Below are positions 34,046-47,056 of a stretch of DNA of 64,000 bases, piece by piece. Both the position numbers and the translations under genes were made by a program. Numbering within the stretch: position 1 is the stretch's first letter; each line of letters opens with the position of its first letter. Location of the stretch: positions 25,244,001 through 25,308,000 of the forward strand of contig NC_079875.1 in the NCBI RefSeq assembly GCF_029227915.1, in the 5' to 3' direction. Source of the stretch: Hydractinia symbiolongicarpus (Eukaryota; Cnidaria; Hydrozoa; Anthoathecata; Hydractiniidae). The notes under the pieces are model-generated. The model saw nothing but the letters and a program-made list of their open reading frames with translations. It was not told the DNA's origin and ran no database searches.

Positions 34046-37000
34046 CGAGATCGGTTTTTCATTATAGTTAGCATGCGTGACGACAGATTCATTTGTAACT
34101 GTGGTAATTTGTTTGCTTCGATTTGTGTATTGTGCTAGACTGGGCAAACCTTTTCTTTTTGATAAATTCCACGTAGACATTATGCCTCCTGGATTTATTT
34201 TAGTGCTGACGGAACTCTTCTAAGTTTTCAAATTAATCAAACACGGTTCATTCCACAAAAGTTATAAAATCCTTTGATTTTATTTATGCAAGCAATGACA
34301 TAGAGTCGGTCCATAGAAACTCGCCGATTAATTTCAAGTTACCAAGCAATTATTTTACCGAACCGATTAATCAACTTAAAAAAATTTCCCAACAGCTTCA
34401 ACGTTGGTATAGATGATTCTGTCATCGGCGCAAGTCTTTATTTAGCGGTAAATAAGACTTACAGAATAGTAAACAGTCCTTGTTTGTCTTACTTGAATGT
34501 CTCATTTGAAATAACAACATCTTTTTTCTTGATAAATGATCGAGCACGACTTGAATAATTTTTGGGGGTGGCACTGTATTTTCACAGTGCTGCTTAACAA
34601 CAGGCGAGCTCTTGACACTAAGAACATTTCGTGCGAACCTGTTTTGCTTAACAATGTGTTCATCCGTGAATACATTCAAACATTGTCCTCGGGTGTTTAC
34701 TGAGGACCTTTATATAGGTAGTCAATCAAGTTTGGTCTAAATTACTTTACTGAAGGTCGAGAAAAACTTGTGACGTGATCAAGATTGTTATTTTTATCGA
34801 ACAAGTAGCTTTGTTAGCCGCTCTAAACATGAATTAAAATTATAAAGCAGATGAACCGCCTAAAACGGTAAACGCACCTCAAAGCGATGGTCGTTTTTTT
34901 GTGTTTATCTATGGGAATTAATTGTAAACCCATTCTATTATTCATCAAAACCTTTTTACCCATTCGTCCAAACGGTGATCAGCGTGAGTACATACAACAG
35001 GTGTATTATTCACCCATGTCAATCGACAAGACTATTCAACACCCAGCCAAGTCTGGCTTCTACTCTCACAGCTTCACGTGATAGTACGAAAGAGTAAAAT
35101 TGTAAATCTACGTTGTGGAAATTGTAAGAACATTTTCAAAGGTAGGCTTCAGTTGATGTGTGATTGTATGAAGTCGGACCAGGTCGCATGGGGCGAAACT
35201 CTGACAACTTTAACAGAGTCAAATTGATTCAAAAGAAACTTGCATTACCTATTTCGACACTGACCCTGTAGAAGAGAATATCAGAATGATACTGAAGCAA
35301 GAATATTTTTACAATGACACTGAAAAAAGATTCGATAAAGGCACTATAAAAATGGCTCGAGAAAAGAAATCTTTATCAAGCGGTATAAATACCGTGATTC
35401 TACAATACGATGTAAATGTGTAAAAAAGACCTCCGTTTATTAAATTTTCCGAATATAGAAGGAGCGTTTCTTAGAGGGGGCGTTTGTTTAAAACATCTAG
35501 TGATGATTCCGCACAGTAAACGTGCAGTTATTTTAGGTTGGTTTACCCACAATTTTCCACCTGCTATGTCAAATTGGTGCATAAAAATACTACTTTTACT
35601 GTTCGTTTGTTCACCACAACAAATCAGCGCTTGATTGAAATGTTTTGTTTTATTTGACTTGAAATTCACAGAGGGACTTTAATCTACCAAAATCATTACG
35701 AAAGATTTTAACATGTGACTATCTATTTTTTTCGGTTTTTATCCGATAATAAATTCCTGGAATAATACGTTCAAAAAATTTAGAAAAACAAGTTCTAAAA
35801 AAGATTCCGCTTTCTTTTACCTGAAGGTTTAAGGTTTCTTTGTTGTATTCATTAAAATCTTGGGCTTAAGAAAAGGATTCATGTAATCAGTAAAGAAAGT
35901 TTTTTAACTTCGCTGTTTGCGCCGATGGCTGCAAACACCACTATGTGCGCTTATGAACGTATGGTACAATGATTAATTAAAAACTTGATTCTTGGATCGG
36001 TGTTAATAACAAAGTAACAAAAGGCGCAAACTATTTATAAAGTAAGAACTTATACTTAGTCACGCCCTATAAAAACGTTAATTTCGTGGGTGTTTTAATT
36101 AACGAAAGTATGCCGAGTAGCAGCCTGGGTAGTTTTTAATGCGACACAAAGAATTACAGCAACCCATAATTCTTTGTTTTGTCTGGCTTTGTTTAAGCAC
36201 CTCCCCAACCAAAGAACTGGACAATAAGAAGTGTCCATTCTTGCAATCATATTTTTTTTATTCCCCTCTCAATATTGATTTGTTTTTGATTTGGGTGGAA
36301 AAATATGTACGTGTTCTGTGTTGACAAACGTTCGCTAATTCTCTCAAAACCTGTGAAACTACGAACTGACAAAGGAGCAACTATTAAAAGATGTTTGAAA
36401 ATTTACTAAAGCGGCTTGGTCTAGCCCAATATTTGGTTTCTGTAGCGTTCTGACCTTCCACAATAGCGAAAACTGTCTGTATTTCGGATTTCGGATGAAG
36501 CGTTGTCCATGGCTGCAATGAACTGCACGTGTACATATTTATAAATAAATAAGTAAACTTTCTGTCTTCGCTGAGCATACTTCTGGTTACCCGAACCTAA
36601 AAATAATTCTATATCGACTTTCCTAAGGGACGTCGTAAATGCAATTTATAACAGTGGCCCAAATTATTTTTTAGCTTGAATTTTGGGTGGAGTAACCTAA
36701 AGTGCGGTTGAGCCTTGCCCGAAGTTTTAACACAGCCACTTAGTAGCACGATTTGCCACACTCAGGAAACGGACCTCTGTAAAGGCCTTTCGGGTGGTAA
36801 GGCTAGGTGGAGTTGAAATTATTTTTTTTTGTTAAGTTATAATTAATGCGATGAGAAATAATCAAAATAGTTAGCCCGCCTACTCACGCTTTTTAATCCG
36901 TATTGTAGCGCAAAACATTTAAAAATGTTTCTTTTAGTTCTAGCATACCCAGAAACTCTTTCACTTTAAATTCTAACCTCTACTCTCTACACATTTTTTA

Positions 37001-37293
37001 TAGGAATCCTACTTATACATAAAACAACAAGTAAATTGCAAAAAAACTAGGAACGGTTGATTGCACTACAATAACATTGCTTATTTCAAATCGAAAACAA
37101 AATATGTCCGAAGAACTAAGCCGAATTTTTACAAAAAAAGTGTGTAAATAAGTATTTACAAAACCTAGTGTATAAACTGTTAAAAAAAACTATATAAGAA
37201 AAATGATAATAACAGAAAAAAATTCTAAAGCAGCAAAAAAGCTCTTGACTCGCGGTCAAACAAAACTGTCAAAGAGGTATCTCGCATTAAGTC
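34046..37293. other. Mostly non-coding; possible decayed coding debris near 35.0-35.4 kb
   Basis: The plus strand at about 35,095-35,430 gives fragments such as 'LRCGNCKNIFKG' and 'YFDTDPVEENIRMILKQEYF' in shifting frames, which could be old transposon coding sequence. I cannot name a family. The rest shows nothing recognisable. Confidence 0.3.
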
Positions 37294-37349
37294 TCTTCTT
37301 CTTCTTCTTCTTCTTCTTCTTCTTCTTCTTCTTCTTCTTCTTCTTCTTT
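37294..37349. repeat. (CTT)n microsatellite
   Basis: About 18 uninterrupted CTT units. The poly-Phe frame over it is an artefact of the repeat. Confidence 0.95.
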
Positions 37350-39454
37350 CTCTCTCATCACTTGCACGAGCAACATCCGCCTATACTTTCGCTGCATTAC
37401 CTTTCGTAAAGACTCTCAACTTATTATAATAAGTTATAATATCATCTAAAAAAAGCAAAATATAATTTTTTTATTTTTGTAATAGCAGGTACCATCTTCG
37501 TTATAAAATACGTAATTGTTTTGGCGGGAATTACCGAAAATATAAAAACACTCAACGAAGGATTGTGATGGGCATTGAACACGTGTTTACTTACAATCTA
37601 TACACGAAGTGGACAACTAAGTCTGTTTACAAATGACCACCTTACAAACATGCGAAGTAGTGCTTTACATTTAATATTATATATAGATCCAACCCACTTG
37701 TTTTTGCACAAACTTCCCTGTATTTCCGTACACAGCGAAAAATTCATTTCTATAACCTCAAGGGAATTAGGCACTTACTAATCCCCATGTTCATTAAGAT
37801 TTATTTCGCTTCGCTGTTTGGTTACCATTTTGTACCCTTGGATTACTTACAAAATTTAATAAAACAACATAATTCTGCGTACTTGATAAACAAATTTGTT
37901 TATGATTGTCAAAAAACTTTCGTTTCCCGCCAAACGTATTTAGTGATATATTTGCATTTTTTCGGTAGATATGACATTTATTATTGCAATCTTTGCCTGC
38001 AGTAAGTACCTGAGGTTAATTATCTAGGAGGGGGGAGGGGTGTGTTTTGGTATTGTCCCAGACCTATCAAGTGAACAGCGTTAAAAATTTGACGGTCCTA
38101 GATTCTTCAATGTCCGCATTATTTAGCAATAACGTGACAATATTTAAAAGTCTAAAAAATCGAAATAAATAAGGCGTGGTGACGTCATCGTATATTTGCA
38201 CAGCATATATCAGTAATATATCAGTAAAGGTGTCCAGGGTTGGAGATAGTAAGAGCAAACCTTTCTTGTTTTTCCCAATACGCATCATTGTATTCTAAAT
38301 TATAAAACTTAGTTTTGTTTGTTGTTGTTGTTTTTGTTTGTTTTCAGAAAAACAAGGAAATATATGGATAAATGATAATGTGAATATAAATATTTGTAGT
38401 ATTTAAAAAAAATAGTTCATATCGAAGTTATTTGTACGAATAATGAAATCACTGTTTAAAATACCTGCTTCTTCGCTTCTTTAACCTAGACTTCTTTTGT
38501 TCTCATGATTGATGAAGGAATTGAGGCTGAGTATGTTTTTAATATGTTTGTTGAAAAAAATATGTGGTAAAAACTCCTGGAAGTTTTATGAACTAGTAAC
38601 TTTTAAAAAAAATTGAATGTGAATTTATAGTCCTTTACTTCGCAGCTGTGTTTATTATATTATCAATTTTCATATATATATTTGCTCGTGTCGCACAAGC
38701 TGAAAGATGTCCTATTTTAAACTTTGGACTTAAAATGTTTCAGGTATCATTCTTCAAATGTTCTTTGTCGCGTATATATCCAGGTTGACAATCTAGTACC
38801 CATGACGTTAGTTCACATTTGATTATTTACACAAAGTAATTCAGCACAAAGCAAATTTGCCGGGGACCGACATAAGCCAATAGTTGTTAGAAACATAGAC
38901 GCAAAGCGAAACTGAAACAATTTCCTGCGCAAGCGCGAAAATTGAATAAGCTAAAAACAACAAGTTCTATTAAGTTTTTTTCCTTGCGAAATCTAGCTCT
39001 CCGTCTGTCAGTTAAATTGCGGTCCAAAAAACGTGTATATATTGTTTCTGCTTTGTGTAAAAACTTCTGATAAAGCAAAAAATTAGGAACATGTTAACAT
39101 TATTCTCAGCCTGAATTTCCTGATACATTGTAGGAGCAAATTAACGCGAATCTAGAATTACCACGACAGTTTTTGTTGGACAGTTTCATCCCAATTTTTA
39201 CACCACGCTACTAATTATCTTTTACAACAAGATGACTCCAACATTATCTAATTCTATAATCCTGAAAATACTTATTATAACCGTCGTTTTTATTTTTTTT
39301 TTATTTCTCTATTGTTGGAAACAGTATACCTATTGCTTTTATTCTTTTTTGCTGATATTCTTTTTTCTTAAACAGCGAATAAAAACATTTCGTTTAAATC
39401 CGGTGTAGCAGATTATCTTAACTCCCTGTGAAAATGAAAGATGACTCTGAGGGT
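37350..39454. other. Non-coding stretch
   Basis: No gene recognised; several short frames without domains. Confidence 0.35.
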
Positions 39455-39530
39455 CAAAATAAACTAGAGAATAATAACTCCCCTAGAGTAGAAATAACCT
39501 AGTAAATAATGACTTCCCTAGTTAATAAAC
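39455..39530 (+). repeat. Left arm of an imperfect inverted repeat around the F-box-like pseudogene
   Basis: 'agagaataataactccccta' (39,466-39,485) and 'aaataatgacttccctagtt' (39,504-39,523) have reverse-complement partners at about 41,004-41,165 ('gggggagttattattttcta', 'actggggagtcattatttag'). Confidence 0.55.
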
Positions 39531-39615
39531 ACTACCTTTATTTTTCAAAGAGAAGTTCAAAGGCAAAGGGGAGTTAAAATAAACTGATTACCCGGATCAT
39601 TACCGCCCCATCACG

Positions 39616-40460
39616 ATGATGCGCCCGAACCATCAAACGATGAACAAAAACTGCCCCTGTTGCACGATGACGAAAAGCCTGCAAAACAGATGGAATCAGT
39701 TACCTGATGAAATCATAAAGATGATCCTTGTACAAGCTTCCACAAAATCCCTTACATCGTTCAATCATGTTTCTTTGACATGCCATTGTTTCAAAAAATC
39801 CTTGTAAGAAGGAAAGATCAAGTGCTACCAATATTACATTTGTTATTTAATGACAAAGAACGGAATGAATTAAAGAGATATAATGGAAAGTCAACATAAG
39901 CACCCGAAAGTTTACAAAATTATTTGTAGCGCATTTTGAGGTATTAAAGAAAATTGAATACATGGTGAACAGTCAGAAATGGAAGTCATCTTGGCTTTTA
40001 CTAGGGTCAAAAAGTAATTCTATGCTTCAGATTCGGAAGACATACTGGAAAAATATAACTAGCCCTATCCTAATCAAAGATAATCAACCAATTGTGTCGT
40101 CAGATATTGAAGAGGAGATGTAGGATAATATGTCAAAAATAGCTGTAGGATTACAGGAATTATACGAATCTATATATAATAAAGAGACAAAAAAATATAG
40201 TGCTCGTATACCAAGCTTTGACACCTGGCTGAGCTATGGTGTTGATGTGGCTCGAAAAATCGTACTCACTCCACCTGCAGGTAGGTTCCCAGCTCATGTT
40301 TGTGAGTTGGGATAAGGTGAACAGCATTCTAAATGGTATCCATGATACGGTCATTCAAACAAGCACTTTTCAAATTAAGGATTGCTCTATCTTTAATTTT
40401 GAGAAAATATTGATCATTTTTGATATGCAAAACACTAAAGAAGAAAAAAATACACACTAA
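39616..40460 (+). pseudogene. F-box-like protein pseudogene
   Basis: The first frame encodes 'NRWNQLPDEIIKMILVQAST' followed by 'FNHVSLTCHCFKK', which matches the F-box pattern (LPxEhh..hL...l.....VSltC..F) used to dock on Skp1 in SCF ubiquitin ligases. After several stops the plus strand continues with 'MLQIRKTYWKNITSPILIKD', 'MSKIAVGLQELYESIYNK' and 'IPSFDTWLSYGVDVARKIVL'. I read this as the decayed remainder of one protein of at least 250 residues. Multiple stops and shifts show that it is dead. Only the F-box is recognised; the C-terminal part is unknown to me. Confidence 0.5.
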
Positions 40461-40999
40461 ACAACTTTTCATAAAAGGCATCACCAAGAGATTTTTTTTT
40501 CATTTTGATCTTAGTCTTATTCTAAAAAACCTTTGTTACGTTTTCTACCATTTCTATTAATATTTGACGTTTTTTAGGATTTATAAATAAAAGACACCTT
40601 ATCTGTACCTTGTCTTTATTCTTTCTTATTTTTATTAATTTGAAACTTTGCTAGGATTTCGAGAAAAAAAATCTTATCCACTGTACTTCATATTCTGTAG
40701 TCACGTGTTTTTTACAACAAGTTTTGTCACTTCCCGCCGATTAACTTTGAAAATTGTTAAATTCTACTAGATCTTTCAATTCTCTAAAACCTCTATTTTT
40801 ATTTTCAGTCCAAAGCACAAATTTACGTCAAAAAATGCAAAAAACGTTTGCTCAAAAATTTTTTAGTTAAGGTAAAAAATTCGGGGAAAGATCTTGGTCC
40901 GGTTGAAAAAGTCGGGGAAAACTTTGGTCATCTAAATTTATTAACTGAACCAACTTTCTACTGTTTTATCCCAAAAAAAAATATAAGGGAATCAAAATA

Positions 41000-41170
41000 A
41001 ACTGGGGGAGTTATTATTTTCTAGGAAATGTTGATTCTAGGGGGTAACAATTCACTAGTTTATTATGACTGGGGAGTTATTATTAACTAGTTTATCTCAA
41101 CTGGGGGAGGGGGGGGGGCAATATAAACTAGTTTATTATGACTGGGGAGTCATTATTTAGGGGAGTTAAA
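41000..41170 (-). repeat. Right arm of the imperfect inverted repeat
   Basis: Three related words of the type ACTGGGGAGTTATTATT (about 41,004, 41,072, 41,143) mirror the left arm at 39,455-39,530. This suggests that the intervening 1.5 kb moved as a unit or was captured between repeats. Confidence 0.5.
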
Positions 41171-41289
41171 AATTCCGGTGACCTCGGATACTTTCTCACA
41201 AACACTGCTGTAACCGAACAAATAAAAGAATAAAATAAAATCTTACCAACCAAAATGAGATCACAAACGCGCAAGCCTAAACACGCCCC

Positions 41290-41601
41290 CCTCGAATAGA
41301 CGCCCCTCTCATAAGGGGCGTTTATTCGAGGCGATAGTAAAAGTACTTTTTTCCTAAATCTTAGGATTAAGGTTGGAAATTTAGTTTTTCGCTTTTAGAG
41401 AATGAATTATTCTCTAAAACATGTGAATATCTTCTATTTTCTGTTGTGAAGATATATATTATATAGGTATCCTTAAAAACTGCAAAAGTGACGAAGGGTA
41501 AAAAATTTAATAAACGCCCCCCTCTTTTAAACACCCCCCCCCCTCGAATATACGACCCCCAAAAATGTCAAAAAATTTAATAAACGCCCCGGGCGTTTAT
41601 T
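41290..41601. repeat. Palindromic GC-rich hairpins of a dispersed repeat
   Basis: An 18-bp inverted repeat with one mismatch lies at 41,290-41,307/41,314-41,331 (CCTCGAATAGACGCCCCT and its mirror). An almost perfect 23-bp palindrome lies at 41,579-41,601 (AATAAACGCCC c GGGCGTTTATT). They frame a C-rich stretch and share the word AAACGCCCC, as does 5,840-5,850 in part. Confidence 0.65.
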
Positions 41602-44600
41602 TGAAGCATTACGGTATGCTCAACAAATGTTAGGGCAGGAATACACGGTGAAATATTTTTTTAGAAACATTTTAATTTTTTCTTTCGAAATTTTACGTGT
41701 GTATTCTAAAAAATAATTGATGCTGGAGATAAGTAAAAAGTAGCCTGTATAATAATAATTAAACTTTTAAACACGCAGAAGAACGTAAAGAAAGATAAAG
41801 AAGAGCTCGAAAATTCAATTAATTTGATGATGGAATCATGACACCAAGTATACTTTCTCTTCTTTTTGGTCTTTCCTGTTTTTTGTGAGCTTTCGCAGTT
41901 GTGTTGTCATCATTTTCGATTTCTCTTCGCATTCGTATATTTTCTTCTTTAATTGCGTCGGACAGTTGTCAGGCCTTTTCCACACAAAAAGTTTACTTCG
42001 TCATAACAGTAAAACGGCAAATTTTTAGATAGCTAATCAGTAGGCTAGATAATAGACCTTTCTTCTTATCCCTAAGTTTCTTATCAAAAGGTAGAATAAA
42101 TTACTTAATTTCGTAAATATTTCTGTTCGTTAAGTACCTCAACTGCGAGCTGAAAGTTACGGTCAAACCCTTCATATAGACGAACTTTCTAATAATGATT
42201 TTTTTTAAGTTAAAATAAAATCAAACCAGAATATTATGTTGCTCTAATAACTTCATTTTTGTCATGATAATTTGATATTCTATCATAATATCCTTATTTG
42301 AAGAGCATAAAACCATTATGAAATTTTAGATGACGTCATAATTATTATAATTTATGAAATTTCGGAAAGGTGTATTGACGCACGCTAAAATTCATTAACT
42401 AAAAAGATAGCAAAAAGGTAAAAAGTTATCAAACATAACTTACCTTTTCTAATAATGGGTGTATCAAGAAATATTTTGGTGATAACTATTTATTGCTTCA
42501 TATAATGAATCATGTTCATTTCTTTTCCTTTTAGTACATATAGCCGAATTTCCACTACGCGTTCCAGAACGCGCTATTGTTCTTTTAGTCCTAAACCCGC
42601 TAAAAGCGAACCGCTCAGCGCGGTTTTAAAAGTTGACTCTACTTCGACGTTTCCAAAGCGCTATCCAAATAAAACGCTCCAAGGCCACGTGATATAAACA
42701 ACAGCGAGAGTCATCAAAACTATATCTCATTGTGAACAAAGCCTTTCATTCGCACTTATCGGCTCTATTATCTTTTTGTAATTAAAAGAGCAACCCAAGG
42801 TAAAAAGTTGACTGCCATACAATTTCATATCTTGAACGAAAAGATTGAATTCCTCTTTTAGTTTTCCTTCTTGATACAGCCGTCTTATTCAAAACTTTTT
42901 TGCATACTTCTTTGTTTTGTTTTCTTTTTCTTCATTCAGCAACAACAATAGTTTGAGAAGATTTATTTTCTTAAACAGCAATAATTTTCTACGTGGAACG
43001 TTTATGTTTACATATTTTTGTCGTTTTAAAGTTTAAGCGCTCTTTTTGCTGCTTTTGACAAGTGGAAATCAAAAAATAACATTCGAAGCGGATTTATAGG
43101 TTGGTAACAATCGTTAACTTTTGCAACACGTGAAATCAACTTTTATTGAGCTTAATTCTTTCTAAATATAGAATACATTGTGACAAAAAATTTTAGAAGG
43201 AAAATTTTTGAATGTATCTAACGAAATATTTTATCGTTTATAGATGAGTTGCGAATGTTTACAAATTCCGTATCGCGCGCATCTTCACAGACAATAAAAA
43301 AGGACCACACAAAAAAAATTAACTACTTCCTTAAATTTATAGATTAAACGATCTAAAAGTAGCTGGAATTGGTTTTTCTTAACTATTGTTTACTCTTTCT
43401 GCGGAGCGAAGCGTAGCCCATTTCCTCATTAAATAAGGCAAATATAAGTTAGGTGGAAGATGTATAGGATTTCGCCCCAATACATCAAAATGATTGATTC
43501 TTCGTCGGACATTTTTTTGACTGGGTTGCCCGGTAGTTTAATCTGGTCATTCTCCTTATAAATGTTTAATTAAGCGAGACAAGATGTTTTTTAAATACCG
43601 CGGTGTTTAGGAAGGTATGTAGCTATAGCTTGTATATCACTATTTTTTTACATGGAATAGACCAATTCTTAGCCTCACTCACATATAAAGCTAGCTAACC
43701 TAAATTTAGATGGAACTATATTAGAGTGTAGATATGGTATAGATAGCTAGTTACTTTAAGCATAAAAAAGAGCAAACAACGCCACATAGCTAGCATATAC
43801 TAGCTACAAAGCTAGCATAGATAGAAAAATTCAGCTTTTTTGGCTAGCTAGCTGCGTATACTACACAGTGAGTGAGATAATTCTACTTTGATGTCTTATT
43901 TTAGACCAAGAAAACAAGAACCAAAAAGTTTAGCAAAGTCAGCAAAATAAAGAACATATATATTCTACAAATAGTGTATACTTCCCTTTTTCTCTCATGA
44001 TCAACATGTATATATAGCTAGAGGTTCACGTGATAATCTTTCAATTGTTTACACCACTAAACCTCAAATGGCACTTTTTTAACATTGAATGCGACGGAAG
44101 GGAGTTAAGAGCAATATTTCAATATAAGCTAAAAAAATTTAGGACGATTCTTATAAAAATAAAGTGTGTAATATAGCTATAACTCGCTTTTCTTTTAGAA
44201 CAGTTTTTCCCGGAATAAACTTATTTTTATTAAGAAACCAGACTTTCAACAAAGGAAACTTTTAGAAATCTGTACGAATGTTTTTATATGTCTCTCAAAT
44301 ATAAAACGCAATAGTTGACCGATCAATTCCTGGGATGTCAAATATGTGAAGATAATTCAAATATCTCCTTCTTGAGCTTCGTGTACGAATGAGACCGAAA
44401 CAAAATTTTCACCAATCATATACTTACTCTCGGCTGTTCGTAGGGGTTCTATTGTTTGCCCTTTTCGATTTGTGGATATAAATTTCACCATTCTTTCTCT
44501 GCAAAAGTTTCCCGCTAATAGCTAGGCAGGGTAATACATGCCACATAACGAATGTGTAAATATAAAAAAAACGAAGTTATTAAATCTATATTAAATTATT

Positions 44601-45530
44601 GTTTCACAGGATACATTTTCTAAAAGAAAATACAATTTTTCACATAAAAAAAACAAGTTGAAATACTTTTTCCCCTCAAAATCTGACGACACAAAACCCT
44701 CTGTTCGAAGAAATGGATCAAGAAATCCAATCAATATTTTTAGGTAGATTTCATCTGTGTGTAAAGTTGTGAACAAAATTGTTAATATCTTGAAATATTA
44801 AAATTATAATGACGATATATAGAGTAATTACATGTAAGAAATAACATTACATTGGCATCATATATAATCTGGTTCAAAACGGTAGTATAAACAGTAATAC
44901 AATAATAACCGCAAAATATCGCCCGAGGTCTAAGTGCCAGCCGAGCTTGTAAAGTCGGTGCAATGACTGAGGACAATAATTTCGGTACAGTACGGAGTAT
45001 GTAATCGATATTATTGTATTTGTTACCGGGTATTTAGTACTTTTAATAAAGCTGGATATTAGGTCATCGTTTTTTATGGACAATGTAGCTAGTTAACTAG
45101 CCATGTTGAAGAGGCATCCAGACGGAATGTTGCTGGATCTGGTTATTTCAACTGTTAAACTTGACATTGTTGTTGTTTCTATCCTATGAAAATATTTTTA
45201 TTGATAAATGTATTGTAGGAGTTAGATAAATAATCATTTCCAATGCTTTTTAAAACTTTTTTTCGTGCTTGTTTACATTTTAAGCTACTATTTGTCTTGA
45301 CCACGGGCAATACCGCTGCAAATCGGCCCGTCGTCAAGAGCGCTAAGCCAATCAGAATGCCTAAAAATCCGTATTTCCCGCTTGCAAAGTCCAGACGGTT
45401 AACACTGCATGTTAATCCATTAACGTAAAAATGGGTGTTGTTGTTGATAGCACAACACAACTTCAGCTCTGTCCGTTGAGAGTAAAATAGTTTATTTCAA
45501 TCTTTACCAATAGCATTGAGTACTCTTTAG
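41602..45530. other. Non-coding stretch with GCTAGCTA-rich patches
   Basis: No gene recognised. GCTAGCTA clusters occur at 43,680-43,860, as they do at 1.1 kb, 19.5 kb, 20.9 kb and 22.3 kb. A MITE-like 'agccaatcagaatgc' segment lies near 45,343. Confidence 0.35.
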
Positions 45531-45539
45531 CACCAAAAT

Positions 45540-46000
45540 TTATCCTATATGGTGTAAACGTTGATAATACGTCGGTGAAATGAACGTTGCAGGCTTAACA
45601 ATGAATAAACATCGGTTAATCGACTGAAATAGCGAGGGGTTAAAATGACGTTGTCTTTAGGTTGCCAAAAACAACGTTCTTTTTTCCACGATGCATCAAC
45701 GTTGATATCACGTCGGTTGAAAAGACATTGTGGTAACGACGTCGAAAAGACGTCAACGATGCGAACTTAAATTTAAGTCGAAGGGAGGGGACAATAAAAA
45801 CAAGTTGAACTTTTTTTATGCGACATTACATCAACGTTACATCGGTTGGAAAGACGCTGAGGTAACGACGTTAAAACGAAGTCAATAAACGACCGTTGTA
45901 TTCATTTAGAGGGCAACGTTAGAAAGACGTTAAAATTACGTAAGTTGCATTGACTTGGCAGAACTAACATTGATTAGACGTTGAATTTATATCGCGTCTG
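45540..46000. repeat. Degenerate ACGTCGGTTG-type repeat
   Basis: Words CAACGTTG, ACGTCGGTTGAAAAGAC and GTAACGACGT recur at irregular spacing (about 45,600, 45,700, 45,735, 45,835, 45,855, 45,910). It looks like a dispersed repeat with internal short repeats; no coding capacity. Confidence 0.5.
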
Positions 46001-47056
46001 TTGTTTGTTACTTTAAGATTTCGTGCGTTGTAAACACAGTTACAAACAAACAGACAAACCATGGGTGGAGTTTTTGTATTCTAGTTTACATCTTACTTTA
46101 TATTATACTCGAGAAAATAACTTCTTAAAAGTGATTTAGCAAAATATACAAATAGAAAAATAAATGTGATATATAGGTGTACAAAAATAGTGGATAAAAA
46201 AATAATTACAATTGGTGTGGTACATTGGGTGAATATCAAAAGAATGGATTGGATTATAAAGCTGGTGATGCGCGAGTTGATTAATTGCGTTCTACAAATA
46301 GACCAGTGTATCACATTAAAAGTCCTGTTTTTTACCTGCTTATAACAATAAACAGTTTCCAACATGATGTAAATATAGCAATTAGTTATTTGGTGCAACA
46401 AATGTAAAATTTTAAAGTAAATAAATCAAATAGATGTTAAAGTGTGGTTGTTTTAAAACTTTTTAAAAACTCGTACAACAAAGAAAAGCAAACATGGCAA
46501 TTTGTAACAAAGTCTTTTCAAAAATGTTACACAATTCAAGTGATTAATTTTATGTAATTTTGAATTAGGCGGAGCAAGCAAATGATATTTGTAGATAATG
46601 AACTGTTATAACATTTTAGTCCATTTATAAAAACATGTGCTATTTTTTCAAGACACTTTTAAAAATTTATATTTTGGGCACAAATTCAGTTGACTTCGTC
46701 TAAAATGCCGCCATTTTTTTTTAAAAAAAAGTCCAAAATCGTCACTACTTTAAAATTAAGTGATAAGCAGCCAACTTCTCAGTGCAAGTAAATATCTATT
46801 AAATGGATCTGGATATAAGGATGCAAAACAACTTTTAGCTAATTTTGTTTAAAATAACATTTGTAGATAATGGCTTTCTCAAAGATTTTAGTTTACTTCT
46901 AGAAAAAAAATAATGAGAACTTTTTTGAACTCGCTTAAAGCAACGTATTTATGTGTGAAACGCAACTAATCGACTTTTGTATCATCAGCTTAATATTAAT
47001 TCTTTTTATGTCTGAAAATATCTATGTTTTTTTGTGTCGTTTCATTTTATTCCATA
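46001..47056. other. Non-coding stretch, 3' flank of the death-domain gene
   Basis: AT-rich; would include the 3' UTR of the minus-strand gene ending at 47,057. No separate gene recognised. Confidence 0.35.

Noticed and set aside
34960-35430. Decayed coding fragments ('YFDTDPVEENIRMILKQEYF' and neighbours)
   Set aside because: Suggestive of an old transposon protein, but frames change often and no family could be named.
37203-37409. Open frame with a long poly-Phe stretch
   Set aside because: Produced by the (CTT)n microsatellite; no conserved sequence outside it.
45179-45460. Minus-strand 93-codon frame with a hydrophobic stretch
   Set aside because: Lies over a MITE-like 'agccaatcagaatgc' segment and has no splice or domain support.
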